From positions 310,001 to 374,000 of the forward strand of contig NZ_JAHBBG010000002.1 of assembly GCF_019331715.1 (NCBI RefSeq): a stretch of DNA of 64,000 nt. The letters run 5' to 3'. The DNA comes from Bifidobacterium simiiventris (GTDB lineage Bacteria; Actinomycetota; Actinomycetes; Actinomycetales; Bifidobacteriaceae). A model generated the notes under the pieces. The model saw nothing but the letters and a program-made list of their open reading frames with translations. It did not search any database and was not told where the DNA came from. The position numbers and the translations under genes are program-made. Shown here one piece after another: positions 8,081 to 17,134 of the stretch (positions are counted from its first letter, which is position 1; each line of letters opens with the position of its first letter).

Positions 8081-8121
8081 TTTGCCCCGCAATGTGACCT
8101 GCGTCACACTTGCGGGGCAAA
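8081..8121. terminator. Long hairpin between the DUF1846 gene and pta, containing a CRP-like box
   Basis: Outer 12-bp perfect arms (TTTGCCCCGCAA and its complement) and inner 6-bp arms TGTGAC/GTCACA around CTGC, with one bulged C. It probably ends the minus-strand DUF1846 transcript. The inner part, 8093-8108, reads TGTGACCTGCGTCACA, a perfect match to the TGTGA-N6-TCACA consensus of CRP/GlxR regulators. Confidence 0.65.
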
Positions 8122-8144
8122 AGCTCCGTCGTCAGAGCACGTGA

Positions 8145-9626
8145 TTACTTGTGGTAGAGGCTTACGCGCTCGTACTTCGGTTCGCAGCACACGTTGATGC
8201 CGAGCTTGCGGTACAGCGCCTCGTCGGTCGGGGAGATGATGACCGAGAAGAACGCGTCGCAGCCGCGCAGCTGTTCCAGTCCGGCGATCACCTTCGCGGC
8301 GAGCGGACTGACCGAACTGGTGATCGACAGCGCGATGAGCGTCTCGTCGGAGTGCAGACGGCGGTTCGTGCTGTTGAGATGCTCGGTCTTGAGCCGGCAG
8401 ATCGGTTCGATCGTGTTGTCGTCGATCACCGGCAGTTCCGCGTCCACGCCGGTCACGGCCTTGAGCGCGTTCATGAGCAGCGCGCTGGCCGCTCCCATGA
8501 GCACGCCGGTCTTGCCGGTGACCACACGGCCATCCGGCAGCACCATCGCGCCGGCCGGAGCGCAGGTCAGCTTCTCCTTGCGCAATGCGGCCGCACGCGC
8601 CGGCGACAGGTTCTCGTCCACGCCGGCACGCTGCATGATCGAACGCAGCCGTTCGACCTGCTCCTCGCCGGTGCCGGTGCGCCTGAGCTGTTCGGCGGCC
8701 GTGAAATAGCGTCGCACGATCTCCATCTTCGCGGCTTCGCGGCACGCGTCATCGTCCGAGATCGCGTAGCCGGCCATGTTCACGCCCATGTCGGTGGGGC
8801 TCTGGTACGGGCTTTCGCCCAGGATTCGCTCCATCATGGCCTTGAGGACGGGGAACGCCTCGACGTCGCGGTTGTAGTTGACCGTCGTCTTGCCGTACGC
8901 CTCAAGGTGGAGCGGGTCGATGATGTTCGCGTCGTCGAGGTCGACGGTCGCCGCCTCGTACGCGATGTTGACCGGATGGTTGAGCGGCAGGTTCCAGATC
9001 GGGAACGTCTCGTATTTCGCGTAGCCGGCCGTGATGCCGCGCTGGTGCTCGTGGTAGAGCTGCGACAGGCAGGTGGCGAGCTTGCCGGAGCCGGGGCCAG
9101 GCGCGGTAACGACGACGAGCGGGCGGCTGGTTTCGATGTAGTCGTTGCGGCCGTAGCCTTCCGGCGACACGATACGTTCGATGTCATGCGGATAGCCGGT
9201 GATGGGGTAGTGCAGATGGCAGGTGACGCCGAGTTGGGCGAGACGATGGCGGTAGATGTCGGCGGCCGGCTGGTTCGCGTATTGCGTGAGCACGACTGAG
9301 CCGACGTAGAAGCCGCGGGAGCGGAACACGTCGATCAGACGCAGCACATCCTCGTCGTAGGTGATACCGAGATCGCCGCGCATCTTGGCTTTTTCGATGT
9401 GGTTGGCGTTGATCGCGATGACGATCTCCACGTCCTGCTTCATGCTGTCGAGCATGCGGAACTTGGTGTCCGGCTGGAATCCGGGCAATACGCGCGAGGC
9501 ATGGTAGTCGTCGAACAGTTTGCCGCCGAATTCCAGGTAGAGCTTGCCGCCGAACTGCGCGATGCGCTTCCTGATGTTCTCGGCCTGCAGCGCGATGTAC
9601 TTGTCGTTGTCAAATCCCTGTCGCAT
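8145..9626 (-). CDS. DUF1846 family protein (UPF0371)
   Basis: A 493-residue cytoplasmic protein of the conserved DUF1846/UPF0371 family. It is recognisable by its N-terminus (FDNDKYIALQAENIRKRIAQF), the DDYHASRVLPGFQPD segment, VVTAPGPGSGKLATCLSQLYHE, which carries a P-loop-like GPGSGKLA turn, and the NMAGYAISDDDACREAAK stretch. The biochemical role of the family is not established; the GSGK turn suggests nucleotide or phosphate binding. Start ATG 9626 has AAGGATG about 10 bp upstream. It is probably monocistronic: structured DNA separates it from guaA upstream, and a strong hairpin separates it from pta downstream. Confidence 0.85.
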   Translation of the reverse strand: MRQGFDNDKYIALQAENIRKRIAQFGGKLYLEFGGKLFDDYHASRVLPGFQPDTKFRMLDSMKQDVEIVIAINANHIEKAKMRGDLGITYDEDVLRLIDVFRSRGFYVGSVVLTQYANQPAADIYRHRLAQLGVTCHLHYPITGYPHDIERIVSPEGYGRNDYIETSRPLVVVTAPGPGSGKLATCLSQLYHEHQRGITAGYAKYETFPIWNLPLNHPVNIAYEAATVDLDDANIIDPLHLEAYGKTTVNYNRDVEAFPVLKAMMERILGESPYQSPTDMGVNMAGYAISDDDACREAAKMEIVRRYFTAAEQLRRTGTGEEQVERLRSIMQRAGVDENLSPARAAALRKEKLTCAPAGAMVLPDGRVVTGKTGVLMGAASALLMNALKAVTGVDAELPVIDDNTIEPICRLKTEHLNSTNRRLHSDETLIALSITSSVSPLAAKVIAGLEQLRGCDAFFSVIISPTDEALYRKLGINVCCEPKYERVSLYHK

Positions 9627-9700
9627 GGGCGCCCATCCTTTTCGAACGTCGTCGTAAACGCAAGGATTATACCGGAAAACCGCTCCGGCCGCGACATGCA

Positions 9701-9737
9701 AAAGCGGGTCGGAACCACAACGATTCCGACCCGCTTT
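9701..9737. terminator. Terminator-like hairpin upstream of the DUF1846 gene
   Basis: AAAGCGGGTCGGAA and its perfect complement (14-bp arms) around a 9-nt loop. It sits about 250 bp beyond the guaA stop on the same strand and ends in a short T-run on the minus strand (CGCTTTTGC), so it is the likely transcription end for guaA. Confidence 0.7.
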
Positions 9738-9799
9738 CGCGATTCCTTATATCCGGCCTCAAGATCGGTCCAGGAAAGATTCCAGAGGGAATAGTCGCA

Positions 9800-9885
9800 G
9801 GATGCGTGCGGTAGCAAGGCGTACCGAGGGAAGATGTGCTCAGCACATCGACCGAGGAGCAACGCAGCTAACGCCCCGTCACCTG
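9800..9885. repeat. Structured module downstream of guaA, unit 1
   Basis: Contains the perfect hairpin GATGTGC-TCA-GCACATC (9833-9849) between ACCGAGGG and CGACCGAGG, inside longer imperfect arms (GGCGT ... ACGCC, TGCGT ... ACGCA). Its plan is the same as the neighbouring unit at 9886-9991 (CGTGC-TGA-GCACG between GCCGAAGG and GCCGAAG). No protein-like frame is seen. It resembles a dispersed 3'-end element; the identity is unknown. Confidence 0.45.
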
Positions 9886-9991
9886 GTGAGATTCGGCGAT
9901 GTGTGCGGAGACCGACGTCTGAGGCCGAAGGCGTGCTGAGCACGTCGAGCGCCGAAGAAAGTCGGTATACGCACACATCGCCGAATCTCAC
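9886..9991. repeat. 22-bp perfect inverted repeat starting at the guaA stop codon
   Basis: Arms 9886-9907 and 9970-9991 are exact complements over 22 bp. The right arm includes the guaA stop codon (9988-9990), so the stop is buried in the stem. An inner 6-bp stem (ACCGAC/GTCGGT) and the hairpin CGTGC-TGA-GCACG lie within. It is a 106-nt stable RNA structure at the 3' end of the guaA message. Confidence 0.85.
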
Positions 9992-11550
9992 TCCCATTCG
10001 ATGGTTGCCGGGGGCTTGGAGGTGCAGTCCAGCACGACGCGGTTGATCTGGCGGCATTCGTTGGTGATGCGCGTGGAGATCGTGGCGAGGACGTCGTAGG
10101 GCAGGCGCGACCAGTCGGCGGTCATGGCGTCTTCGGAGGAGACGGGACGCAGGACGATGGGGGAACCGTAGGTACGCTCGTCGCCCTGGACGCCGACGGA
10201 GTGGACGTCGGCGAGGAGCACGACGGGGCACTGCCAGATGTCGCGGTCGAGACCGGCCTTGGTAAGCTCCTCGCGGGCGATGGCGTCGGCTTCGCGCAGC
10301 AGGTCGAGGCGTTCCTTGGTGATTTCGCCGATGATGCGGATGCCGAGGCCCGGGCCGGGGAACGGCTGGCGCCAGACGATCTCGTCGGGCAGACCGAGCT
10401 CGGTGCCGATGGCGCGCACCTCGTCCTTGAACAGGGTGCGCAGCGGTTCGACGAGCTGGAACTTGAGATCCTTGGGGAGTCCTCCGACGTTGTGGTGGCT
10501 CTTGATGTTGGCCGCGCCGTCGCCGCCGCCGGATTCGACGACGTCCGGATACAGCGTGCCCTGCACGAGGAACTTGACTTCCTTGCCGCGTGCGCCAGCC
10601 TCTTCGAGGACCTGGCGCTGGGCCTTTTCGAAGGTGCGGATGAACTTCTCGCCGATGATCTTGCGCTTCTTCTCCGGTTCGGAGACGCCCTTCAAGGCGG
10701 TGAGGAAGTCGTCGGCCGCGTCGACGGTGATCAGGCGGATGCCGGTGGCGGCGACGAAGTCGTGCTTGACCTGCTCGACTTCGCCCTTCCTGAGCAGGCC
10801 GTGGTCGACGAACACACAGGTGAGCTGGTCGCCGACGGCCTTGTGCACGAGGGCCGCGGCGACGGCGGAGTCGACGCCGCCGGACAGGCCGCAGATCACT
10901 TCGGCGTCGCCGACCTGTTCGCGGATCTTCTTGACCTGGTCTTCGATGATGCTGGAGGCGTCCCAGTCGTTGGGCAGGCCGGCGCACTGGTGCAGGAAGG
11001 TTTCGATGAGCTGCTGGCCCATCGGGGTGTGCTTGACCTCGGGGTGCCACTGCACGCCGTAGAGCTTGCGGGATTCGTCCTGCATGGCGGCGACGGGAGC
11101 GCCTTCGGTGTGGGCGAGGACCTCGAAGCCGGCCGGCGCGGTCTTGACGGCGACGCCGTGGCTCATCCACGTGTTCTGTTCGGCCGGGGAACCGGCGAGG
11201 ATGCCGTCCGCGTGGTCGATCGTGGTTTCGGTCTTGCCGTATTCGCCGAGCGCGGCCTTGTCGACGTCGGCGCCGAGCGCGTAGGCCATCGCCTGGAAGC
11301 CGTAGCAGATGCCGAGCACGGGGACGCCGGCGTCGAACAGCTTCGTGTCGACGCGCGGGGCGCCCGGCTCGAAGACGGAGGCCGGGCCGCCGGACAGGAT
11401 GATGGCCTTGGGATCCTTGGCGAGGATCTCGTCCGCGGGCATGGAATGGGGCACGAGTTCGGAGTACACGCCGGCCTCGCGCACGCGGCGCGCGATGAGC
11501 TGGGCGTACTGGGCTCCGAAGTCGACGACGAGCACAGGACCTGTTGCCAT
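9988..11550 (-). CDS. guaA: GMP synthase (glutamine-hydrolysing)
   Basis: A 520-residue two-part enzyme converting XMP, ATP and glutamine to GMP. The class I amidotransferase domain (1-195) has nucleophile Cys82 in GICYGFQ and the His168/Glu170 pair in QWHPE. The ATP-pyrophosphatase domain has the PP-loop LSGGVDS at 221-227, and the C-terminal dimerisation domain ends in KPPATIEWE, the conserved GuaA terminus. Start ATG 11550 has GGGAG 5-6 bp upstream. The stop codon sits in a 22-bp inverted repeat. It is divergent from xfp across a 453-bp gap. Guanine supply links it functionally to the xpt-pbuX xanthine salvage genes at 23.9-25.9 kb. Confidence 0.96.
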   Translation of the reverse strand: MATGPVLVVDFGAQYAQLIARRVREAGVYSELVPHSMPADEILAKDPKAIILSGGPASVFEPGAPRVDTKLFDAGVPVLGICYGFQAMAYALGADVDKAALGEYGKTETTIDHADGILAGSPAEQNTWMSHGVAVKTAPAGFEVLAHTEGAPVAAMQDESRKLYGVQWHPEVKHTPMGQQLIETFLHQCAGLPNDWDASSIIEDQVKKIREQVGDAEVICGLSGGVDSAVAAALVHKAVGDQLTCVFVDHGLLRKGEVEQVKHDFVAATGIRLITVDAADDFLTALKGVSEPEKKRKIIGEKFIRTFEKAQRQVLEEAGARGKEVKFLVQGTLYPDVVESGGGDGAANIKSHHNVGGLPKDLKFQLVEPLRTLFKDEVRAIGTELGLPDEIVWRQPFPGPGLGIRIIGEITKERLDLLREADAIAREELTKAGLDRDIWQCPVVLLADVHSVGVQGDERTYGSPIVLRPVSSEDAMTADWSRLPYDVLATISTRITNECRQINRVVLDCTSKPPATIEWE

Positions 11551-12003
11551 AATTCTCCCTTATATAACGAGATGACTGACGGACGGATAACAGATCCATT
11601 GTGGCGGCGCAAGGCGACATTGGGCCGTATCGCCACGCTGGTCAAGTAGATGACCGCAATGTGACATCGCGTTATGTTCAGTTGAACAACACGCGCGTGT
11701 CTATCGGGAGAAACGAACGCGGCGAAACGGTTCGAGATGCCGGTTTTACGCGAAATGGAGCCGTTTTTGGGTTACGATAGAGTGAACTGCGTGTTCACAA
11801 AACGACCATGAAAAGCAAACAAAAGAGAAAATTTCCATAACAATTACGAACACACATGCAAAAAAACGGCCAAAAGTCGGGCTTCGATCGTATGATGCCA
11901 AGTGATTGGGATTGAGCACGGCTAAATCGCAAGGTTCGGCACGGCCCATGACCTACCGATAACAATCAATCGCACAACACAGTGCAGGAGTACAGGAGTA
12001 CAT
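11551..12003. promoter_or_regulatory. Divergent guaA/xfp intergenic region
   Basis: A 453-bp gene-free region. The guaA side (to about 11650) carries only its SD and AT-richer TTATATAA. Further on are the perfect palindrome ACACGCGCGTGT (11689-11700), the inverted repeat GTGAAC-N5-GTTCAC (11782-11798), and an unusually A-rich stretch at 11798-11870. TATGAT at 11891-11896 and TACGAT at 11773-11778 are possible -10 elements for xfp, neither with a clear -35. Two SDs sit just before xfp. A 67-codon frame on the minus strand here has no SD and is rejected. Confidence 0.5.
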
Positions 12004-14481
12004 ATGACGAGTCCTGTTATTGGCACCCCTTGGAAGAAGCTCAACGCTCCGGTTTCCGAGGAAGCCCTCGAAGGCGTTGACAAGTACTGGCGCGCCGCCA
12101 ACTACCTTTCCATCGGCCAGATCTATCTGCGTTCCAACCCGCTGATGAAGGCGCCGTTCACCCGTGAAGACGTCAAGCACCGTCTGGTTGGCCACTGGGG
12201 CACCACTCCGGGCCTGAACTTCCTCATCGGCCACATCAACCGCTTCATCGCCGACCACGGCCAGAACACCGTGATCATCATGGGCCCGGGCCACGGCGGC
12301 CCGGCCGGTACCTCCCAGTCCTACCTGGACGGCACCTACACCGAGACCTTCCCGAAGATCACCAAGGACGAGGCTGGTCTGCAGAAGTTCTTCCGTCAGT
12401 TCTCCTACCCGGGCGGCATCCCGTCCCACTTCGCTCCGGAGACCCCGGGCTCCATCCACGAGGGTGGCGAGCTGGGTTACGCTCTGTCCCACGCTTACGG
12501 CGCCATCATGGACAACCCGTCCCTGTTCGTGCCGGCCATCGTCGGCGACGGTGAGGCCGAGACCGGCCCGCTGGCCACCGGTTGGCAGTCCAACAAGCTC
12601 GTGAACCCGCGCACCGACGGTATCGTGCTGCCGATCCTGCACCTCAACGGCTACAAGATCGCCAACCCGACCATCCTGTCGCGTATCTCCGACGAAGAGC
12701 TCCACGAGTTCTTCCACGGCATGGGCTACGAGCCGTACGAGTTCGTCGCCGGCTTCGACGATGAGGACCACATGTCCATCCATCGCCGCTTCGCCGAGCT
12801 GTGGGAGACCATCTGGGACGAGATCTGCGACATCAAGGCGACCGCCCAGACCGACAATGTGCATCGTCCGTTCTACCCGATGCTCATCTTCCGCACCCCG
12901 AAGGGCTGGACCTGCCCGAAGTACATCGACGGCAAGAAGACCGAGGGCTCCTGGCGTTCGCACCAGGTGCCGCTGGCTTCCGCCCGCGATACCGAGGCTC
13001 ACTTCGAGGTCCTCAAGAACTGGCTCGAGTCCTACAAGCCGGAGGAGCTGTTCGACGAGAACGGCGCCGTGAAGGAAGACGTCACCGCCTTCATGCCGAA
13101 GGGCGAGCTGCGTATCGGTGCCAACCCGAACGCCAACGGCGGCGTGATCCGCAAGGATCTGGATCTGCCGAACCTCGAGGACTACGAGGTCAAGGAAGTC
13201 AAGAAGTACGGCCACGGCTGGGGCCAGCTCGAGGCCACCCGTACCCTCGGCGCCTACACCCGCGACATCATCGCCCGCAACATGCACGACTTCCGTATCT
13301 TCGGACCGGATGAGACCGCTTCCAACCGTCTGCAGGCCTCCTACGAGGTCACCAACAAGCAGTGGGATGCCGGCTACATCTCCGACGAGGTCGACGAGCA
13401 CATGCACGTCTCCGGCCAGGTTGTCGAGCAGCTGTCCGAGCACCAGATGGAAGGCTTCCTCGAGGCCTACCTGCTCACCGGCCGTCACGGCATCTGGAGC
13501 TCCTACGAGTCCTTCGTGCACGTGATCGACTCCATGCTCAACCAGCACGCCAAGTGGCTTGAGGCTACCGTCCGCGAGATCCCGTGGCGCAAGCCGATCG
13601 CCTCCATGAACCTGCTGGTCTCCTCGCACGTGTGGCGTCAGGATCACAACGGCTTCTCGCACCAGGACCCGGGCGTCACCTCCGTCCTGCTGAACAAGTG
13701 CTTCCACAACGACCACGTCATCGGCATCTACTTCGCGACCGACGCGAACATGCTGCTGGCCATCGCCGAGAAGTGCTACAAGTCCACCAACAAGATCAAC
13801 GCCATCATCGCCGGCAAGCAGCCGGCCGCCACCTGGCTGACCCTCGACGAGGCTCGCGCCGAGCTCGAGAAGGGTGCCGCCGCTTGGGATTGGGCTTCCA
13901 CCGCGAAGACCAACGATGAGGCCGAGGTCGTGCTTGCCGCCGCCGGCGATGTCCCGACTCAGGAGATCATGGCCGCCTCCGACAAGCTGAAGGAACTGGG
14001 CATCAAGTTCAAGGTCGTCAACGTGGCTGATCTGCTCTCCCTGCAGTCCGCCAAGGAGAACGACGAGGCCCTGACCGACGAGGAGTTCGCCGACATCTTC
14101 ACCGCCGACAAGCCGGTGCTGTTCGCGTACCACTCCTACGCTCACGACGTGCGCGGCCTGATCTACGATCGTCCGAACCACGACAACTTCAATGTCCACG
14201 GCTACGAGGAGGAAGGCTCCACCACCACGCCGTACGACATGGTTCGCGTGAACCGCATCGATCGTTACGAGCTGACCGCTGAGGCCCTGCGCATGATCGA
14301 CGCCGACAAGTACGCCGACAAGATCGCCGAGCTCGAGGCCTTCCGTCAGGAAGCCTTCCAGTTCGCGGTCGACAACGGCTACGATCACCCGGACTACACC
14401 GACTGGGTGTACTCCGGCCTGAACACCGAGGAGAAGGGCGCCATCACCGCCACCGCCGCCACCGCCGGCGACAACGAGTGA
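12004..14481 (+). CDS. xfp: Xylulose-5-phosphate/fructose-6-phosphate phosphoketolase
   Basis: An 825-residue thiamine-diphosphate enzyme that phosphorolytically splits xylulose-5-P or fructose-6-P to acetyl-phosphate plus glyceraldehyde-3-P or erythrose-4-P; this is the defining enzyme of the bifid shunt. Visible motifs are [28 protein letters not shown], signature 1 ([17 protein letters not shown]) and signature 2 ending in [12 protein letters not shown], where TPP and Mg bind. The C-terminal domain has FRVFGPDET-like ([12 protein letters not shown]) and [12 protein letters not shown] segments. Codon use is strongly biased to C-ending optimal codons, as expected of a very abundant protein. 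Two tandem AGGAG motifs (11986-11990, 11994-11998) precede ATG 12004. A strong intrinsic terminator follows, so it is monocistronic. Confidence 0.98.
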   Translation: MTSPVIGTPWKKLNAPVSEEALEGVDKYWRAANYLSIGQIYLRSNPLMKAPFTREDVKHRLVGHWGTTPGLNFLIGHINRFIADHGQNTVIIMGPGHGGPAGTSQSYLDGTYTETFPKITKDEAGLQKFFRQFSYPGGIPSHFAPETPGSIHEGGELGYALSHAYGAIMDNPSLFVPAIVGDGEAETGPLATGWQSNKLVNPRTDGIVLPILHLNGYKIANPTILSRISDEELHEFFHGMGYEPYEFVAGFDDEDHMSIHRRFAELWETIWDEICDIKATAQTDNVHRPFYPMLIFRTPKGWTCPKYIDGKKTEGSWRSHQVPLASARDTEAHFEVLKNWLESYKPEELFDENGAVKEDVTAFMPKGELRIGANPNANGGVIRKDLDLPNLEDYEVKEVKKYGHGWGQLEATRTLGAYTRDIIARNMHDFRIFGPDETASNRLQASYEVTNKQWDAGYISDEVDEHMHVSGQVVEQLSEHQMEGFLEAYLLTGRHGIWSSYESFVHVIDSMLNQHAKWLEATVREIPWRKPIASMNLLVSSHVWRQDHNGFSHQDPGVTSVLLNKCFHNDHVIGIYFATDANMLLAIAEKCYKSTNKINAIIAGKQPAATWLTLDEARAELEKGAAAWDWASTAKTNDEAEVVLAAAGDVPTQEIMAASDKLKELGIKFKVVNVADLLSLQSAKENDEALTDEEFADIFTADKPVLFAYHSYAHDVRGLIYDRPNHDNFNVHGYEEEGSTTTPYDMVRVNRIDRYELTAEALRMIDADKYADKIAELEAFRQEAFQFAVDNGYDHPDYTDWVYSGLNTEEKGAITATAATAGDNE

Positions 14482-14512
14482 CGATAGCCTGATCGCTAGG
14501 TCATAAGGGAGC

Positions 14513-14547
14513 AACGCTCCCCGAGGGAAACCTCGGGGAGCGTTTTT
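14513..14547 (+). terminator. Intrinsic terminator of xfp
   Basis: A 14-bp stem (AACGCTCCCCGAGG and its complement) with a GAAA tetraloop, followed by TTTTT. This is a textbook Rho-independent terminator, 32 bp after the xfp stop. Confidence 0.95.
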
Positions 14548-14601
14548 ATATTTCATGGCCCTGTTGAGGAAGTAACAAGGAACAACACGACACGAATGAT
14601 G

Positions 14602-14630
14602 TGACTACGTAGCCACGTATCGTATACAAT
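14602..14630 (+). promoter_or_regulatory. Candidate promoter of the phosphate transporter operon
   Basis: TGACTA (14602-14607), 17-bp spacer, TACAAT (14625-14630). It lies 46 bp before the GTG start and downstream of the xfp terminator, in the place a promoter is required. The -35 match is weak. Confidence 0.4.
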
Positions 14631-14676
14631 CGGACTGTTCGATTCCCGCCCCTCGAAGAAGAAGGACCGATTCCCC

Positions 14677-15729
14677 GTGGATGTGTCCCTGTCGTATTTC
14701 GTCCAACAGGTGCTTTCCAACCCTGCACTGGCCGTGACAACGTTGCTAACGCTCGGCGTCATCTTCGTCAACGGATGGACCGATGCTCCCAACGCCATCG
14801 CGACCTGCGTGACCACCCGGTGTATGCGTGTGCGCTCGGCCGTCATCATGGCCGCCGTGCTCAACTTCCTCGGCGTGTTCCTCATGACGCAGCTCAACGC
14901 ATCGGTCGCATCCACCATCTCCAACATGGTCGACTTCGGCGGCGACACGCACGCCGCGCTCATCGCGTTATGCGCGGCGCTGTTCTCCATCGTCATCTAC
15001 AGCGTCGGCGCATCCATGCTCGGCATCCCCACGTCGGAAAGCCACAGCCTCATCGCCGGCCTGTCCGGTGCGGCTATCGCCATCCAGGGCGGCATGGGTG
15101 GCATCAACATGGGCGAATGGGTCAAGGTGCTCTACGGCCTCGTGGCCAGCCTCGTCATCGGCTTCGGCATGGGATGGATCGTATGCAAGGCCGTCACCCT
15201 GATCTGCGCCGGACTCGACCGCCGCCGCACCAACGGGTTCTTCACCTACGCGCAGATCGTCGGCGCGGCCGCGATGAGCTTCATGCATGGCGCGCAGGAC
15301 GGTCAGAAGTTCATTGGCGTGCTCTTCCTCGGCATGGCGTTCTGCAACGGCCAGCCGAGCGTGGCCGGAGTGGTGATCCCCGTATGGCTCATGATCCTGT
15401 GCAGCACCATCATGGGCGTCGGCACATCGGTCGGTGGCGAGAAGATCATCAAATCCGTCGGGCAGGACATGGTCCGTCTCGAAAAGTACCAGGGCTTTTC
15501 CGCCGACCTGTCGAGCGCGCTGTGCCTGCTGCTCATGACCGTGCTCGGCATTCCCGTCTCCACCACGCACACCAAGACCAGCGCCATCATGGGCGTCGGC
15601 GCGGTCCGCCGCCTGTCGGCCATCAACTTCGGCGTGGTGCGCGACATGATGCTCACCTGGGTGTTCACGTTCCCCGGCTGCGGCATTATCAGCTTCGTCA
15701 TGGCCAAACTGTTCATGTTCGTGTTCTAG
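14677..15729 (+). CDS. pit: Inorganic phosphate transporter, PiT family
   Basis: A 350-residue polytopic membrane protein with about ten hydrophobic segments. It carries the two inverted PiT signature repeats: GWTDAPNAIATCVTTR near residue 32 and FMHGAQDGQKFIGV near residue 207. Further PiT hallmarks are GIPTSESHSLIAGLSGAA and GIPVSTTHTKTSAIMGVG. PiT proteins import phosphate (as metal-phosphate) driven by H+ or Na+. The start is GTG 14677 with AAGGA about 10 bp upstream; GTG 14683 is an alternative. It is followed after 37 bp by a DUF47 gene, the usual partner. Confidence 0.93.
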   Translation: MDVSLSYFVQQVLSNPALAVTTLLTLGVIFVNGWTDAPNAIATCVTTRCMRVRSAVIMAAVLNFLGVFLMTQLNASVASTISNMVDFGGDTHAALIALCAALFSIVIYSVGASMLGIPTSESHSLIAGLSGAAIAIQGGMGGINMGEWVKVLYGLVASLVIGFGMGWIVCKAVTLICAGLDRRRTNGFFTYAQIVGAAAMSFMHGAQDGQKFIGVLFLGMAFCNGQPSVAGVVIPVWLMILCSTIMGVGTSVGGEKIIKSVGQDMVRLEKYQGFSADLSSALCLLLMTVLGIPVSTTHTKTSAIMGVGAVRRLSAINFGVVRDMMLTWVFTFPGCGIISFVMAKLFMFVF

Positions 15730-15766
15730 ACCGCCGTTATCTGAGTAGGTTCAGGAGGAAACCCCA

Positions 15767-16390
15767 ATGGCAAGGAAAAACGACTCGTTCTATTTCGACG
15801 GCTTCAAGCAGAGCGCCGACTACGCCTGTCAGGCCGCGCATCTGCTGAGCGACGTCATGCACACATTCGACCCGACGCAGCTGCGGACGCGCATGGACGA
15901 GATGCACCGCATTGAACAGGCCGCCGACGAGGTGCGCCACCGGATGCTCGACGAACTGGTGACCGCGTTCATCACGCCGTTCGACCGCGAGGACATCGCC
16001 GAACTGAGCCACATCCTCGACAACGTCACCGACAGCATCGAAGGCGTGCTCGACCGCATGTACTACGACAACGTGACCGTGATGCGCGAGGACGCGCTCG
16101 AGCTGGCCGACATGGTCGTGCGCGCCTGCGAGCGGATCGCGGAGCTTGTCGCCCAGCTGCCGCAGTTCAAGCGTTCCAAGACGCTGCGCGAACTTGTGTT
16201 CGACATCAACACCATCGAAACCGACGCCGATCATGTGTTCATCGAGGCGATGCGCACCTTGCACACCACCTGCGATGATCCGATGCAGGTGTACGCGTGG
16301 CATGACGTGTATCGTCACCTCGAACAGTGCGCCGACGACTGCGAGCACGTGGCCGACGCCATCGACAGCATCGTCATGAAGAACAGCTGA
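15767..16390 (+). CDS. DUF47 (PhoU-like) accessory protein of the phosphate transporter
   Basis: A 207-residue, almost all-helical cytoplasmic protein of the DUF47/PhoU-like superfamily. Conserved segments include FDGFKQSADYACQAAHLLSDV, RIEQAADEVRHRMLDELVTAFITPFDREDI, ILDNVTDSIEGVLDRMYYD and the C-terminal HLEQCADDCEHVADAIDSIVMK, whose E/D-x3-D motifs bind metal clusters in PhoU-like bundles. Family members sit next to Pit genes and are thought to modulate them. A strong SD (AGGAGG) lies 8 bp before ATG 15767. Gene pairing is the main argument for function. Confidence 0.88.
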   Translation: MARKNDSFYFDGFKQSADYACQAAHLLSDVMHTFDPTQLRTRMDEMHRIEQAADEVRHRMLDELVTAFITPFDREDIAELSHILDNVTDSIEGVLDRMYYDNVTVMREDALELADMVVRACERIAELVAQLPQFKRSKTLRELVFDINTIETDADHVFIEAMRTLHTTCDDPMQVYAWHDVYRHLEQCADDCEHVADAIDSIVMKNS

Positions 16391-16488
16391 CGGTGGCCTC
16401 TCCGGCCGGCCGAGGGCTTCGAAAAATTGCTCGACTCGGCTTTGCCTCGCTCGAAATGACAGGGCTGCGTCACAAACCGAGGAGACGA
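16391..16488. other. Intergenic stretch resembling an eroded dispersed element
   Basis: 98 bp between two convergent genes. It contains CCGGCCGGCC and a GCTTCGAAAAATTGCTCGAC ... CTCGCTCGAAATGACAGGG stretch with repeated CTCGA/TCGAA words, ending in an SD-less region. No gene or clear terminator is visible. Confidence 0.3.
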
Positions 16489-17133
16489 TCAGCGGTAGGC
16501 GCTGATCCACATGATCGCAAGTTGCGTGCGGTTCGTCAGTCCCAGCTTGTCAAGGATGCCGCTGATGCGGTTGCGCACCGTACCCTCGCTCAGGAACAGT
16601 CTGGCGGCGATGTCACGGTTGTCGAGTCCCTCGGCGACCAGCGCGACGATGTCGAGATCGCGGTCGGGCAGCATGGCGAACGCCTCACGGTCGGCCGCAT
16701 GATCGGCCTTGGCAGGGGATCCCGATTCGGACAGTTTGCCGAGCACTTCGGCGCCGAGCACGATCTGCCCGGCCATCACCGCCTGCAACGCCGGTCCGAC
16801 CGACGCGACATCCTGCTTGATGAGATAGCCGCGCGCGCCCAACGCCACTGCCTGCGTGATATACGACTTGTCCGCAAACGTGGTCAGGAACAGGATCTTC
16901 GCGGCCGGGTCCTTAGCGAGAATCTCCCGGGCGGCCGTCAGCCCGTCCTTGCCGGGCATCTGCACGTCGATGAGCAGCACGTCCGGCCGGCTCGACGGCG
17001 AGCGGAAATACTCCGTCACCGCAGCATCACCGTCGTTCGCCGTCCACAGTACATCCGACACATGCGTCGCCGTCAGGATCGTCGCCAATGACTGACATAC
17101 GATCGGATCGTCGTCCACAATCGCCGTTTTCAT
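16489..17133 (-). CDS. NarL/FixJ-family response regulator
   Basis: 214 residues. The receiver domain (1-120) has acidic pocket DDD (7-9), phospho-acceptor Asp56 in LLIDVQMPGKDG, the TTFAD switch Thr and the K of LIKQD. The C-terminal LuxR-type helix-turn-helix (about 150-214) reads LPDRDLDIVALVAEGLDNRDIAARLFLSEGTVRNRISGILDKLGLTNRTQ, slightly degenerate at the start (LPDRDLD instead of LTxRE). ATG 17133 is preceded by AGGAGC. It lies 1 bp after the histidine kinase stop, so the two are translated from one message. It probably controls the divergent ABC exporter. The palindrome at 18413-18430 is a candidate site. Confidence 0.92.
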   Translation of the reverse strand: MKTAIVDDDPIVCQSLATILTATHVSDVLWTANDGDAAVTEYFRSPSSRPDVLLIDVQMPGKDGLTAAREILAKDPAAKILFLTTFADKSYITQAVALGARGYLIKQDVASVGPALQAVMAGQIVLGAEVLGKLSESGSPAKADHAADREAFAMLPDRDLDIVALVAEGLDNRDIAARLFLSEGTVRNRISGILDKLGLTNRTQLAIMWISAYR

Positions 17134-17134
17134 G

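Noticed and set aside
9440..11620. 726-codon Arg/Pro-rich open frame overlapping guaA
   Set aside because: Out-of-frame reading of guaA on the same strand; composition is that of a frame shadow.
11746..11949. 67-codon frame on the minus strand in the xfp upstream region
   Set aside because: No SD, Phe/Val-rich low-information product, and it covers the A-rich leader of xfp.
11953..14556. 867-codon open frame antisense to xfp
   Set aside because: It is a shadow of the GC-biased third codon positions of xfp; no SD, no recognisable domain, and xfp on the other strand is certain.
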